Shown: piece by piece, positions 10,801 to 25,800 of the stretch | Layout: each line of letters opens with the position of its first letter | Position numbering within the stretch: position 1 is the stretch's first letter | Assembly: GCA_037974335.1 (NCBI GenBank) | Contig: CM075760.1 | Coordinates: 64,238,515-64,302,514 of the forward strand | Source of the DNA: Prionace glauca | Lineage: Eukaryota > Chordata > Chondrichthyes > Carcharhiniformes > Carcharhinidae | Reading direction: 5' to 3' | DNA: 64,000 nt | The notes under the pieces: generated by a model | Seen by the model: only the letters and a program-made list of their open reading frames with translations | The model's database searches: none | What the model was told of the DNA's origin: nothing | Made by a program: the position numbers and the translations under genes

Positions 10801-13800
10801 CACACAATTAACATGACCAGAACATTTTCCAGACTGGAAATATTTTGTGACAATTCCAGAAGCTATTTCAATGATAACCTGCTGTTTTCACAGCCGTGCT
10901 CAGTTGAACAAGATACTTTGCATTAATCGGTATATCCCAGATTAAGTTCGCATTTACTGGAATACGAGTTTTGCAGAATAATTTCCTTTTTGGAAATTTT
11001 TGTATCCGATTATTAATTTTTTTTTCTATGCAATTGGAACCAGATTATCTGTTCTGAGTATTTTTTTAAATTAGATAACGAGATAATTAATTACTTATCG
11101 CATCTCAAAATTTGTGAAATTGTTTAGTGTTCCTCAATTGTTTTTACATTGTTTACGCTCAGTGAAACTGAGCAGTTCTGGCTAAATGAAAATAAAATTG
11201 CCTTTGAATATTCTTGTAGGGAAAAAGCAGAAAAGTTTCGGAAAATAAAATAAATATATATTAGGACATTTTATTCATGTTAACTAATGGTTACATATTA
11301 AAATAAAACATGAATTACAATTCACTGTACCTCTGTTAGGGACATTACACTGCCCTGAATCTGTTATATTCGAAGTCCTCATTTTCAGAAAAATAATTGC
11401 CCAGTTTTTGTGATTTGAGACAGTCAGGGAGAAATAGTTAAAAGGCAAAGGGAGTTTTAAAATGAACATCAGGTTAATTTAAAATTTTTATTGATTTTTT
11501 CACTGTTGTAATTTGACCTTTGATCAATTAGAATCAAACAGTTTATAAAAATTTGACAGACTGAACACAGTTTTCTGACAGATGGAATTCGCTGACACTC
11601 AAGTAAAATTGTTCAAATGATTGTGTTTGAATTGTAGTAAAGTATCAACAGAAACTGGCTACCACTGACAATTAAATGCTTGAAATTCAAAAAGATTACT
11701 TTATATAAAAATAATATGATATTATACATACTATAAAAATAATATTAGCTCAGCACTTAATAACATCATGTCTCCCATTAATGTTAAACACAGAATAAAT
11801 GACAGAATGGAAGAATTCATACTAACTGAAGCTTATGTTTAATTCTTATTAAATATTATAATGAAGAAAAGGTTGAGACTTATATTCTGCATCGTGTTTT
11901 TAGCGTTACAGAGGATTTGAATCAATTATCGTCTCTGTGTTTGCACTGTTTAATTCAGGTCTTCTTTAATTAAACAATGTGTTCAGTAATGAAGTTATAT
12001 GCGTGGTCTAAATTATTAAATCTCGGAAGCAGTATTATTGATTTCAAACGGCCAGGCCGTTACAGTCTGGACAAACTCAGAAATCTGCATTTTTAACACG
12101 TTTGTTCGTTGTAATAAGATATTTGTAGTAAAAGTGAAAAAGTAAAATATTACAATGTGATTAGATTTAAGTAAATGAATGACAGATGTTTGAATGTTTC
12201 CATTCAGTAATTTGAAATTATAGTTTAACATTGAGATTTAATTGTAACCTAATTATTTAACAATGTTGGGGGCAGAAGCACGTTTTGAATGATTGAAAAC
12301 TCATTTTATTACAGAGAACAAATCAGCTGACAGGAGAACTAACTGACAATTAACAATAACTTAAAATGTAATATTAACGCTGATTAATTCAAAACAAAAG
12401 ACCTTGAATATTGCACTAGCGTGCAAAATATCATCAGTCTTAGAGAATATTTAATTGTATCAAAATGAATTCAAAAACAAAACATTTCTTTACTCAGCTG
12501 TGCTCGGCTCGATAAATTGTTTTGCCTTGATAATTTTGTTGATTACATTTAATTAAGAAATTAGATCCAATCAGGTAACGATTTTCAATGTAAATATTTC
12601 CCGGTTTGTTTAATTCTTAGTGTGTCACTGTATCTCTGTTAGGGACATTGAACTGTTACTGTGTCACTGTATCTCTGATAGGGACATTGAACTGTCCTGA
12701 ATCTGTTATTTTTGCTGATTTTCAGCGAACTTACATTTTTACACAATTTTCGCGAAGTGATACAGGCAGAGAGAAATAATTAAAAGTCGAGAGGAGTTCT
12801 GAAATGAATACCCGTTTAATTTAAAATAGGTTATTGATTTTCTGTTGTAACTTGACTATTGATCAATGAGAATCCAACAGTTTGAAATTGACAGATTGAA
12901 CAGATCTTTCTGCTGGGAACTCGACTGTTGAACTGTTTGTGTCTGTTCTGTTTCTGGGCGTATGGTCACTGTGTTGGGACCAGGAATCTCCCTGACTGGT
13001 TATAAATCTTTTGATTCCTTCTCCTGTCCTGCAAGAAGTGAAATTTGATTTATTTCTTCAATGCACTTGTATCAGTGGGAAATTTGACTGTTTGACTCGG
13101 TGTCTCAGAAATTAAGTCCCTGAAGCATATTGTGTCCATCAGAGAAGCAGAAACATCAGACTTTAGAGGGAGAATTGGGTGATTTTTAAGCAGTGATGTA
13201 CCGGCCTTGGGAATGTTCGATGAACAAATACAAAGTGAGATTTACTATATTGTGCTCCGTAATACAGCAGCCCCTGAACTGTTTAGTTTGACAGTTGAAG
13301 GGTCACATTCACTTGCATATTATTTTTAATCTTCTAAAGGCATTTTGGAGACATTTGCTCGGCCAGAATTTTTAATCTAATTGTTCCTTCACAAAGTATT
13401 GATATGAAGCATCCTTGAACAACTGCAGACATCCGCCCTGCTGTTAGGCAGGGAGTTCCAGGATTTTGACCCAGCGATTATGAATGAATTGAGATATTGT
13501 TTCAGGTCAGGATGGTGTGTGTTTTGGAGGGAAGCTTACAGGTTATAGTGTTTCAGATGTGGCTGCTGCCCTTGTCCTGTTAGGATGTAAAGGCAGCGGG
13601 TTTGGACAGTGTAATCTATGGAGCCTTGGTGAATTGCTGCAGTGCATGTTGTATATAATGCACACAGTGCTGACACTGCTTGTTAGTGATGGAGAGAGTG
13701 AATAGGGTGAATGAGGGGCCGGGTAATCTTGTGGGTGGCTTTGCCCTGGATTGTGTCAGATTCCGTGAGGTTTTACAAGTTTCTCTCATTGAGGAAAGAG

Positions 13801-16800
13801 GAAATTATTTAATTGTGACTGACTTGTGAAATATTTAAATGTTTTTCCAACCCGTGCCCCACAGTCCGTGTTGTGCTCGCTTGTCACTCCCACTTACTGT
13901 GCGAGTGGATGAGTATGTGTGGAGTGAGGGTGCTTTTCCAGACTGAATCAGCCAGATAGAGACTTACACACATCACACATTCTCACACACATAAATACAC
14001 ACAGAGAGACGCTCATATTCTCTCACACATACACACGCACACTTACTTTCTCTCTCATACGATATCTCACACACATTCTCTTTCTCTCACGGTCTACATA
14101 CTCTGTCTCAAATACAAATCCAGACATACTCTCGCTCTCTCAATCAGTCTCTCACATCTCATACACAAAAACACTCACACGCACACAACTCCACACACAT
14201 TCTCTCTTACACGCAGACACATACACACACATAAGCGTAGTCTCACGCCCTCACACACGCACTCACTCTCCCAAAGTCTGTCACACACGCTCAAGTTGTC
14301 TCACATTTATTCACACACACTCTCTCACAATTCCTCTTGCACACGCATCTCTCTCTCTCACACACACACATATTTCTATCTCTGTTGCACAGACTATCTC
14401 ACACCTGTACATTCTTGCTAACACACACTAACTCTCTCACACTCTCTCACACACATAGACCTATGCACACACTCTAACTTACACACAGACACAGTCTCTC
14501 TCACAAGCACAGTGTCACGCAAACATTCTCTGTCACACACACACACACACACACAAACACACACTTTGCTTCTATCACCCACGCACATTGCACACGTCTT
14601 TCTCACTCACACACAATCCCGTGCACACTTCCACACACACATGAACAGTATATTTGCTTTCTAGTAGGCACACTGCCCCCTCTTGCAAACGCAGCCCACT
14701 GTCTCACACATGTGCAAACACAGTCTATCACACACAGGCACCTTCTCACACACATTCACCCCTCTCTCTATCAAACACACACCCAAACACACCTCACACA
14801 CTTTCCATCTCACATACATCAGAGAGACTGTCATTTACATCATAGAATAGAATCACGAGATCCTACAGTACAGAAGGAGGCCATTCAGCCCCTGCGCAAG
14901 GATGTTTTGGCCCTGGAGGGAGTGCAGAGGAGGTTTACTCAGCTGATACCGGAGTTGAGGGGATTGAGCTATGAGGAGAGGCTGAATAAACTAGGCTTGT
15001 ACTCGTTAGAGTTTAGAAGAATGAGGGGAGATCTCATTGAGACGTATAAGATGATGAATGGGATGGATAGGATAGAGGTGGAGAGACTGTTCCCGCTCAA
15101 AAAAGACAGTAGGACTAGGGGGCACAGCCTCAAGATAAAGGGGGGGCGGTTTAGAACAGAGTTGAGGAGGAACTTCTTCACTCAAAGGGTGGTGAATCTC
15201 TGGAATTCTCTGCCCGTTGAAGTGGTGGAGGCTGCCTCGCTAAATATTTTTAAGAAACGGGTTGATGGGTTTTTGATAAGAGAAGGGATTAAGGGTTATG
15301 GGGAGAGGGCGGGAAGGTGGAGCTGAGTCACGACAGATCAGCCATGATCTTATTGAATGGCGGGGCAGGCTCGAAGGGCCAGATGGCCTACTCCTGCTCC
15401 TATTTCTTATGTTCTTATGTTCTTATGTTCTAAGCCTGCATCAACAGGAATCCCACCAAAGCCCTATCCCCATAACCACATGTGTTTACTCTAACTAGAC
15501 CTCCTGAACCTAAGGGGCAATTCCGCACGGCCAGTCCCCTGAACCCAAACGTCTTTGGACTGTGGAAGGAAACAGGAGCATCCGAAGGAAACCCAAGCAG
15601 ACACGGGGTGAACTTACTAACTCCATACACAATGACTCATATCGGGAATTGAACTGTGAGGCAGCAGCGCCAATCACTGTGCCACCTCGGCCACCCCCTC
15701 CCCCTCCCCCACTAACATTTGAATGAGGGTGGGATCGGGAAGCCCGAGTAAAACTCAAGTGAATAAGTTTCAGCTGGAAATTGTTCTCTGTTTGGAGTCA
15801 TATTTAGCACAAAACAAGATGGTGATGGTTGTTGGAGGTCAAACATCTAAGTTGAGAATTCTCTGCAGGAGTTCGGCAGGGGACTGTTCTGGGACCAACA
15901 ATCTTCTATTGCTTCATCAATGACACATTCCATCCAACATGAGGTCAGAAGTAGGGATTTCCATGTGTTACACCGGACACAAAGACACAATCAATAAGAA
16001 GGGATCTGGCTGAGACTAAGTCCGCCTGGCTCCCCAATACTGGTGTAAACTTGGTGTTTGATTCCTGTGTGACCCTAGTTTTGCTGGAAGCTTCCCTTCC
16101 AGCTCCCTCAGTCTGTCTATTTGTTCACTGATCCGTGTTTCTGAAAGAAAGGCCCCGACATTAAAGCAGCTGCCCGGTGATCTACACTGATTCCTGACTT
16201 TACACAGCCCTGTTACTGAAAGCTGATCAATGGGGAGAATCGGGAAAAGATCGATGGAGAAGGAGAGGAGGAGGTGGCTCACTGACTCTCTCACCCTCAC
16301 CCACACTGACTCACTCACCCTCAATCTCTCCTCCTCACTCAAATAACTTCACTCACTCACCCTCACTTAATCACCTTCCCTCACTGACACACACTCTCTC
16401 ACTCACTCACCCTCATATGTAGAGAATCGGGAAAAGATCGATGGAGAGGGAGAGGAGGAGGTGGCTCACTGACTCTCTCACCCTCACCCTCACTCACTCA
16501 CTCACCCTCAATCTCTCCTCCTCACTTAAATAACTTCACTCACTCACCCTCACTTACCCACCTTCCCTGACTGACACACTCTCACTCACTCACCCTCATT
16601 CACTCACCCTCAATCTCTCATCCTCACTCAAAGAACTTCACTCACTCACCCTCACTTAATCACCTTCCCTCACTGACACACACTCTCTCACTCACTCACC
16701 CTCATATGTAGAGAATCGGGAAAAGATCGATGGAGAGGGAGAGGAGGAGGTGGCTCACTGACTCTCTCACCCTCACCCTCACTCACTCACTCACCCTCCA

Positions 16801-19800
16801 TCTCTCATCCTCACTCAAATAACTTCACTCACTCACCCTCAATCTCTCATCCTCACTCAAATAACTTCACTCACTCACCCTCACTTACCCACCTTCCCTC
16901 ACTGACACACTCTGATTCACTCAACCTCATTCACTCACCCTCAATCTCTCATCTTCACTCAAAGAACTTCACTCACTCACCCTCAGTTACCAACCTTCCC
17001 TCACTGACGCACTCTCACTCACTCACCCTCATTCACTCACCCTCACTCACTCAACCACAATCACACACCGACAGTCACTCATTCTCATTTACGCTTACTC
17101 ACTCGCCCTCATTCACTCACCCTTGCTCACTCATCCACCCTCACGCACTCGCCCTCAAGCACTCCCCCTCATACACTCGCCCTCACACACACTCGCTCTC
17201 ATGCACTCGCCCTCACGCACTCATCCTCATGCACTCAACCTCATGCACTCAACCTCATGCACTCAACCTCAAGCACTCAAACTCATGCACTCAAACTCAG
17301 AAACTCACTGATCCTGATTCACCCTGAGTCACTCACCCTCACACACTCACTCACTCATAATCACTCGCTCATATTCACTTACTCACTCTCATCCATCGCC
17401 ATTCACACTCACACAAGCCACCCTCATTCAACCTCACTCGTTCACTCAAACACACGCCCTGACTCACTCATCCTCACACCCTCACACACTCACTCACTCA
17501 CAATCACTCACTCATATTCACTCACTCACTCTCATCCATCCTCACTCACCCACAAACACACATTCAACCTCACTCGTTCAACCTCAATCACACACCCTGC
17601 CTCACTCACTCTCACACTCTGACTGATTCACTCACTCTCACACCCTTAGTCACGCATCCACATTCACTCACTCACTCACACGCACTCACCCTCACGCACT
17701 CACCCTCACGCGCCCTCATTAACTCACTGTCACTCAGCCACCCACACTCATACACCATCACTCACTCAACCTCACTCACTAAACCTCACTCACTGAGTTA
17801 GACCCTCAGTCAGTCACCAACATTCATACTCACCGTCATTCACTCATCCTACTAATCCACCTTCACTCACCCAGTCTCACTCACTCATCCCACTAATCCA
17901 CCCTCACTCACCCAGTCTCACTCAGTCTCACTCACCCTCACTCACTCACCCCATTCTCTCACACTTATCCCCCCTCACTCATCCAGTCTCACTCCCTCTC
18001 ACTCGCACTCCCTCAGTCACCTACCCACTCTCAATCAACCTGACTCACCCCCACAAACTCAAGCTCAATGACCCTCTCTCTGTCTCTCTCACTTGCGCCA
18101 TCTCACCCATTCAAACTCACTCAGACTCACGCACTTACATTCACTCACACACCCTCACATCCTCATCATCACTCAACATCACGCACCCTAACTCACAAAT
18201 CCTCAATCACTCGTCCTCATCAAACACCTTCACTCACTCACCCTCACTCTCCCACCCATCCACATTCTCCCTCACACACCACCCTCAGTAACAGACCCTG
18301 ATTCACTCACTCTCACCCCTCACTTACTCAGTTACATTCACTCCCTCACCCTCATTCACTCAATCTCACTCACTTTCACTCACCCACCTCCACTAACCTT
18401 CACACATCTTCACTCACTCTCCCTCATACTTTCAATCTTGCTTACCTACACTCATCCAACCACCTTCACTCACATTCAGCCTCCTCCACTCACCTACCCT
18501 CTCTCACACACCCTCATTTACTCACGCTCTCTCACCCTCACCCACACTTATTCACCATCAATCACTCATCATCACTCAAAGAACTTCACCCACTCACGTT
18601 CCGTCACACATACACCATCACTCATCCACTCTCACTCATTTAATCACTCACCCTCACACACTCACATTCTCTCACTCACACTCACTGAATCTGTGTGGTG
18701 AGGGTCTGCAACGAGAGAGAAGAAAGATCTCAAGCGGCAGTTTGGAGTTCAAAGGTGGGAGCTGCCCTGGGAGTGCAGAGAGCTGGATGGAATCGCTGGG
18801 GGCTCGGGGACAGGGACAATGGCAAAGAGTCAGGGGAGAACAGGAGGCGAGGGAAATGGCAGAGAGCCGGGATGGGGGGAGGGCAGAGAGCCAGGGGAAA
18901 CAGCAGAGAGCTGGGGAAAGGGCAGAGAGGCGGGGAACAGGGCGGAAAGTCAGGGGAAAGGGTAGAGAGAGAGGGGAAAGGACAGGGAGCAGGGGAAAGA
19001 GCAGAGAGACCAGTGAAAGGGGAGAGAGCCGAAAGGAAGGGCAGAGAGATGGGGAAAAGTGTAGAAAGACCAGGGAAAGGGGAGAGAACTAGGAGAAAGG
19101 GCGGGGAGGCACGAAAAAGGGCACGGAGGCAACAGAAAGGCCAGAGAGCCGAGGGGAAGGGCAGAGAGCCCAGGGGAAAGAGCAGGAGAGTCAGGGGGAA
19201 AGCTCAGAGAGCTGGGGGGAAGGAGAAAGAGGAGAGGGAGAAGGAAAAGAGGGCAGAGAGCTGAGGGACGGCGTGGGGGGTGAGGGAAAGAACAGAGAGC
19301 CGGGGGAGAGGGCACAGAGCTGGAGGGAAGTGTAGAGAGCCAGGTGGAAATACAGAGAGCTGGATAAAAGGGGAAAAGAGCCACCGTGAAAGGCAGAGAG
19401 CCAGTGGAAAGGGCAAAGAGCTGGGGAAATGGGCAGAGAGTGGGTGACGGATGGCAAAGTGAGGAGGTTCAGAACAGAGCTCACAATCAGCTCATCTGTA
19501 ATCTCAGTGAATGATGGAGGAGACTTCAGGGTCCAAATGGGAAACTCTAGGTATTAATGTATGATCCTTCAATTCGTTAATGTTGCATTTATTTGAATTT
19601 ATAATCACATTTAGAGTTTCCTGATCATTCAGTAAATATTCATTCAGGAGGTATTTTTGAAGCAAAGTCACTAATCTCCGTTTTGTGGAGTGAGAGGCAG
19701 TGAGTTGGAGAGAGGAAGGGGCATCAATCAGTTTGAACACAGGCAATTTCCAAAACTAGTGTGGAGATGCCGGAGTGAGGTTGGTGTGGGCACAGTAAGG

Positions 19801-22800
19801 ATTCTCACAACACCAGGTTAAAGTCCAACAGGTTTATTTGGAATCACAAGCTGTTGGAGCTCCCTCATCAAGTGAGTGGATAGTCTGAATGAAGGGAGAA
19901 CTTCTTCATCACAAAGTGTTTTTGTTTGAGAAATAAACAGCGGTTCATCACACACTGCTGTTGTTGAGAAATAAATAGTTGCTGCAATAATTGAGAAATT
20001 TTTTGCTGTTCTCTGTTAATCCAATGAATGACATGTCATTGTGAGACTAACAGAATGTGTTTTTTTTTCTTCCTAATTTGATAGAAGTGGAGACAGGGAT
20101 ATGAGTTTCTACAGAGATGACAATTCCCAATTGATAGAAGTAACATCATCTCAAAGGCGGATGAAAGATTTAATCGGGAAATATTAGGGATACATTCATA
20201 ATTCTAATCAATGTTGGAGATAGAAACATAGAAAAGAGAAGCTGGAGTAGGCCATTCGGCCGTTGGAGCCTACTCCGCCTTTCACTTTGGTCAGAACTCA
20301 TCACTATCCTGATCACACCTACGACCCATATCCCTTCATCCCTTTAACACCAAGAGCTATATCTAATATAGAAACCTATTTGTAACAATGTTTGATGACT
20401 TAATAAATGCAAGTAAGAGTCTAACTTGTTCAATTGGCTATTCTTTCCCAGCGACACCGTCTGTGCCCACTCTGTATGGCCTGGTCTCCCCCTGTCAGCA
20501 ACAGAACTCCGACGGCTCCATCACCTTCGGATGTTTGGCGATGGATTACCTTCCAGATGTCTCCAAAGTGACCTGGAAGAAAAATGGGCAAACGGTCCCC
20601 AGTGGGTTTAAGACTTACCCGTCAGTGAGAAACACGAAGGGAACCTACACCCTGAGCAGCCAGTTAACCATCAGCGACTCAGCGGGAGAATGTCCCAGAA
20701 TCGACTGTGAGGTTCGACACATGAGCACAGTCAAGAGCGTTGAAATGCGATGTAAGTGTTGTGGAGCTTGGGTAAAACAGAAACACTGTGGTTAACATGT
20801 AGGGCCTTGGTTATAATTCATTTAAATAGATGTGCACAATCCGGCCCTTTGGATTGGTCCAGTTAGTGACTATTGACTGCAAATGAGTTAGAACATAGAA
20901 CATTACAGCGCAGTACAGGCCCTTCGGCCCTCGATGTTGCGCCGACCAGTGGAACCAATCTCATGACCCTCTAACCTAAACTATTCCAATGTTATCCATA
21001 TGCCTATCCACTGACCATTTGAACGCCCTTAAAGTTGGCGAGTCCACAACTGCTGCAAGCAGGGCATTCCACGCCCTTACTACCCTCTGTTGACAAAAGT
21101 TTAATTGATCCACATCTTCTGCAGGAAATGACTGATCTGTTTTTTTTTCCTCAAGTCCCTAAGCCTGAGATCCCTCCAACTGTTATCCTCACCGTGAGTT
21201 CCAGTGAAGAAATCTCACACAGGAAATTCGCAATCATCGTCTGTTCAATCATCGATTTCCAGGCAGGGTCAATGGAAGTGAGTTGGCTGAAGAATGGGGA
21301 ACCCACGCATTCAGGAATTGTCACCTCTCCCCCCTGTGAAGTGAACGGGAACTTCTCGGCCAGCAGTCGGCTGACAGTCTCCGCTGGGGAATGGTTCAGC
21401 AAAGCGGTCTATACCTGCCAGGTCACTCATCAAGAATTCACTCAGAGTCTGAACATCAGCGCATCTCAGGGTAAGATACTCAAACACAGGACAACACTTA
21501 TCATTCTGATGTTAATCAGAATTAGGGATCTATTAAAGTTGGTACAAAGCATTGAACAACTTGTGAGTTATTGTCCTGTAGTTTGCTGCATTAGGACAAT
21601 ATCTCATTCAGAATTTCATCAGAAAAACAATTTTTTGTTATCCCTTCCTGAGATGTGCATTTATTTCCCAAACCCGAGGGCACTGAAGTGTCACTCCCGT
21701 TGCTGTGAATCTGGAGTCACATGCATGCCAGGCCAGATAAAGACAGCAGGTTGATTTTGGTAAGGAACATTTGTGAACTAGGAGGGGTTTTACAGCAATA
21801 GCTTCATGAGAACCATTTCAACTTTTAATTATAGATTTTTACAAAATTCAAATTTCATATTTGCAATGATGGGATTCGAATCTGTGTCCCCAGAGTCTTG
21901 CCCTAGGTTATAAGTCCATTGACAACACCATATACCACAGGCTCCCCTTAAAAGAGTGCCCCCTTTCGGTTTGAAGCAATATACTGAGTGAGGTGGCCTT
22001 GATGTCAGCTTGTTCCTGAGACAGCTGGTAAAATTTGGAGAGACAGTAAGTGTGAGAATGTTTCACAGGTCACAGCATAGGGGTAAAATATTGGAAAGTG
22101 CATCCACCCTATCTATAAACCAACGGTCAGTACTTTTTCCTTGAGTTCAGGATGGTGTGTTTGTTTGGGAATTCTCCAATTCTGATTCATGGAAATGTTA
22201 CCGCTGCTCCAATATTTAATACAGGGAATGATTCCATACAGCAAGCTGGCTTCCCATTCGCCATGGAAGGTGAAAGGCGAGAGTTAGAGATTGATATATT
22301 GAAGGCGACTTTGTCTCCTTCAGGCTGAAGACTGCTGTCCTGCTTCTGAAGGGGAACTGGGGCTCATTTTCATTTCTCATTCACAGATCCTCCCCTGTGC
22401 CTTGATACCACAGTGAAGATACAGCCACCACCAATAGAACAAGTCTTACTGGAGGCGACCGTGACCTTAACCTGCATCATTTCTCATGCTCCTGATGGAG
22501 TTAACGTGTCCTGGATCCGAGACAGGAAGTATTTGAAATCAGAGATTGCCGAAAAGCCCGGAGCGGATCGTGACAGCGTGATCAGCAAATTAAACATCTC
22601 CACACAAGCCTGGCTGAGTGCGGCTGTGTTTGAGTGCGTGGTGAGCCATCAGGATCTGCCGACTCCTCTAAGAGCATCTATCCACAAGGAAACAGGTGAG
22701 CTGAGAGATTGAAGCAATACATGTAGGGTCAACAGCAGGGTTCTGAGCAATGTGGAGGAACAGGGAGATCCTGGGGTTCATATCCACAGATCTCTGAAGA

Positions 22801-25800
22801 TTGCCACTCAAGTGGATAGAGCCGTGAAGAAGGCTTAAAGTGTGTTAGTGTTTATTAACAGGGGGTTTGAGTTTAAGAGCCGTGGGGTTATACTGCAAGT
22901 GTACAGGGCCTTGGTGAGACCACATTTGGAATATTGTGTGCAGTTCTAGTCACCTCACTATAAGAAGGATGTGGAAGCATTGGAGAGAGTGCAGAGGAGA
23001 TTTACCAGGATGCTGCCTGGTTTGGAGGGTAGATATTATGAGGAAATGTTGAGGGAGCTGGGGCTTTTGTCCTTAGAGCGAAGGAGAATGAGAGGCGAAC
23101 TCTGCTGAACTAAACGACTCTGGGCCGATTGATATTTTTCTGGGGAGTTTGATGTGTTGATGAGTGAAAAGTGAACTGAAGGCGATGTTATTGGGTTTAG
23201 ATTGAAGAAGAAGGGAGGAGCCTGATGTGGAGCATCAAAAACCAGAAAACCAAAAAGAAAAAGTAGATCACTTGGGCCGAATGGCCTGATTCTGTGCTGT
23301 AAACTTTCTGAATCTTTCCACTCCGCCCCCTCCTGAGTTATTTGAGAAAACAATTGTGTTCACCTCTCCTCCAAGCTGCAAATCAAAAATGGGAAGAGTT
23401 AAAATCAGAAGTGAAGCACATTTTCCTGATATCTCACCAGTGGTTTCATTGTCTCCAGAATTCTCCAGTTTATTGACATTTATTGTACATTTTCTGCAGA
23501 TCAAAATCCGCGGGAACCGGTCGTCTCTGTCCTCCTGCCCTCGGCAGAAGACGTCTCCGCTCAGAGTTTCGTCTCCCTCAGCTGCTTAGTGAGAGGTTTC
23601 TCCCCCCGAGAGATCTTCGTCAAATGGACCGTCAACGACAAGCCGGTGAATCCCGGGAACTACAGGAACACCGAGGTGGTGGCGGAGAACGGCAATAGCT
23701 CCTTCTTCATGTACAGCCTGTTATCCATTGCAGCAGAGGAATGGTCCAGCGGTGCTTCTTACTCCTGTGTGGTGGGACATGAAGCCATCCCCTTGAAGAT
23801 CATCAACAGAACAGTTGACAAATCCAGCGGTAAACCCAGTTTTGTGAACATTTCCCTTGCACTGATGGACACGGTTAATTCATGTCAATGAGAATCACTC
23901 ACTTCCATTAAAAACTACAATAAAAAGAATAAAAACATTTTCCTCTAACGATCAATGAAATACCCAATTGTTTAATTGGTTGTTTTTCAGTTTTACTTCC
24001 ATATCTTTGATTTTGAGTCAGATATTTTCATGTCTTGGACCCAACATTGTTGAACCAGTGCTCCCCGCGGAGGTAGACACTGGGTCAGGGATAGAGTAGA
24101 GCACATCCATTACAGGATTCTGCAAAATATCTTCACTGACTTTCCTCCCACTAAGGGGAAAACACTCCGACATTTTTAACATGTCTGACACACAAACACA
24201 ACATTTAGATCTCTGTGTCCCTGTTTCTATCATTGACCACCTCTTTAAGCTGCTGCACCGCACCCACTGGGAACTGAAGTGAGGGTCACACACAAAAACA
24301 TGGAGAAATATTCCCCCCATCGGATTGAAGGAGTGTGAAATTGTTAACATCCTGGATTCCCACTAACCCAGCAAAGAGAGGGGAGGAGCAGTAGTTAATC
24401 CATGTCCCAAAACTTCCTCAATGAAAAGAGGAGGAATGTCATTATTTAATCCACTCACCTCCACCTCCTCTGTGGTTAGAACCATCAGGGACATTGTATC
24501 ACCGGGTAAGGAGAGGGAAAGTCTGAGCTCACTCTCCTCCCCCTTCTGTGTTTGGAAGGGAACAGGTCTCTACTATAAGGACCCAGTTGCCAACAGTACA
24601 AATTAGTTTCCGGTTTACTTGCTACAGATTTTGAAGTATCATTATCTTAATCATTGAAATCTATATATATACTAATGCAACATAATTTTAAAATGTCTCA
24701 ACACTCTTGTTCCTGTTAACCATGTGCTGGCATTGATTTCCCAGAATACAAATTTAAACAAGTCATAGATTCCTCCCCGGGTTTTAACTGCACTGTCCCT
24801 GAGCTCTCTGAGATACATCAATGAATTATTTCATTCTCTCTCCTGATATCACCGTGCTCCTCACATAAAATACATTGCTACAGCAAAACATTGAAAATTT
24901 GTTCCATTATTCGGGTTGTCTGGTTCATATTCACTTCACTATGGTCGGTGAAACTTGGAGCAACAGTTAAAAAAATACACACACTGATAATGCTGCCCAA
25001 AACAGTCACAATTATACATACATACATAGGCGTACACACCCACACTCACACACACACTCACACACACACACTCACACACACATACACACACTACACACAC
25101 TACACACACTACACACTCACACTCACATACATACATACACACACTACACACTCACACACACATACACACACTCACACACACATACACATACACACACACA
25201 TTCACACATACAGACACACTACACACTCACACACATACACACACACACACGCACACACAGAAACGTGGACACAATTGCACAAATACACATACTCATACAT
25301 ATGCACACGAATACAGAATGTTAATATAACGCACAAACGCATACACATAGTCCCACACACAGAAATATAGACAGGCACATTCAAATACAGACACAGAATG
25401 TCACAAATACACAATACGCACAAATACATACACAACAAAAACACAGATACATTCATAAATACAAATGCACATACACGGATCAGAAGAACACACAATATAC
25501 GCACAAACGAACTCAAACAAGCACGCTCCCTCGATACACTAATGGACTATACATATACAAACAAAAATGCGTGCATACACAAATACTCTCTCTTTCTCTC
25601 TCGCTCTCTCTCTGACCCACACTCACCATGCACACACACACACACGCACACACATATACACGCACACATGCATGCACAAGGGGGCATACACCCACACCTG
25701 CACACACAGGCACGGACTTGTACAAGAAGGCACAAAACAAAACATGCACACAAATGATCAAATATGTACAAACGCCCGCAGAAACACACACAAACACACA

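Noticed and set aside
18695-19264. 189-residue Arg/Gly/Glu-rich open frame
   Set aside because: Made entirely by purine tandem repeats. Overlapping frames on both strands have similar length, and there is no start, splice or family evidence.
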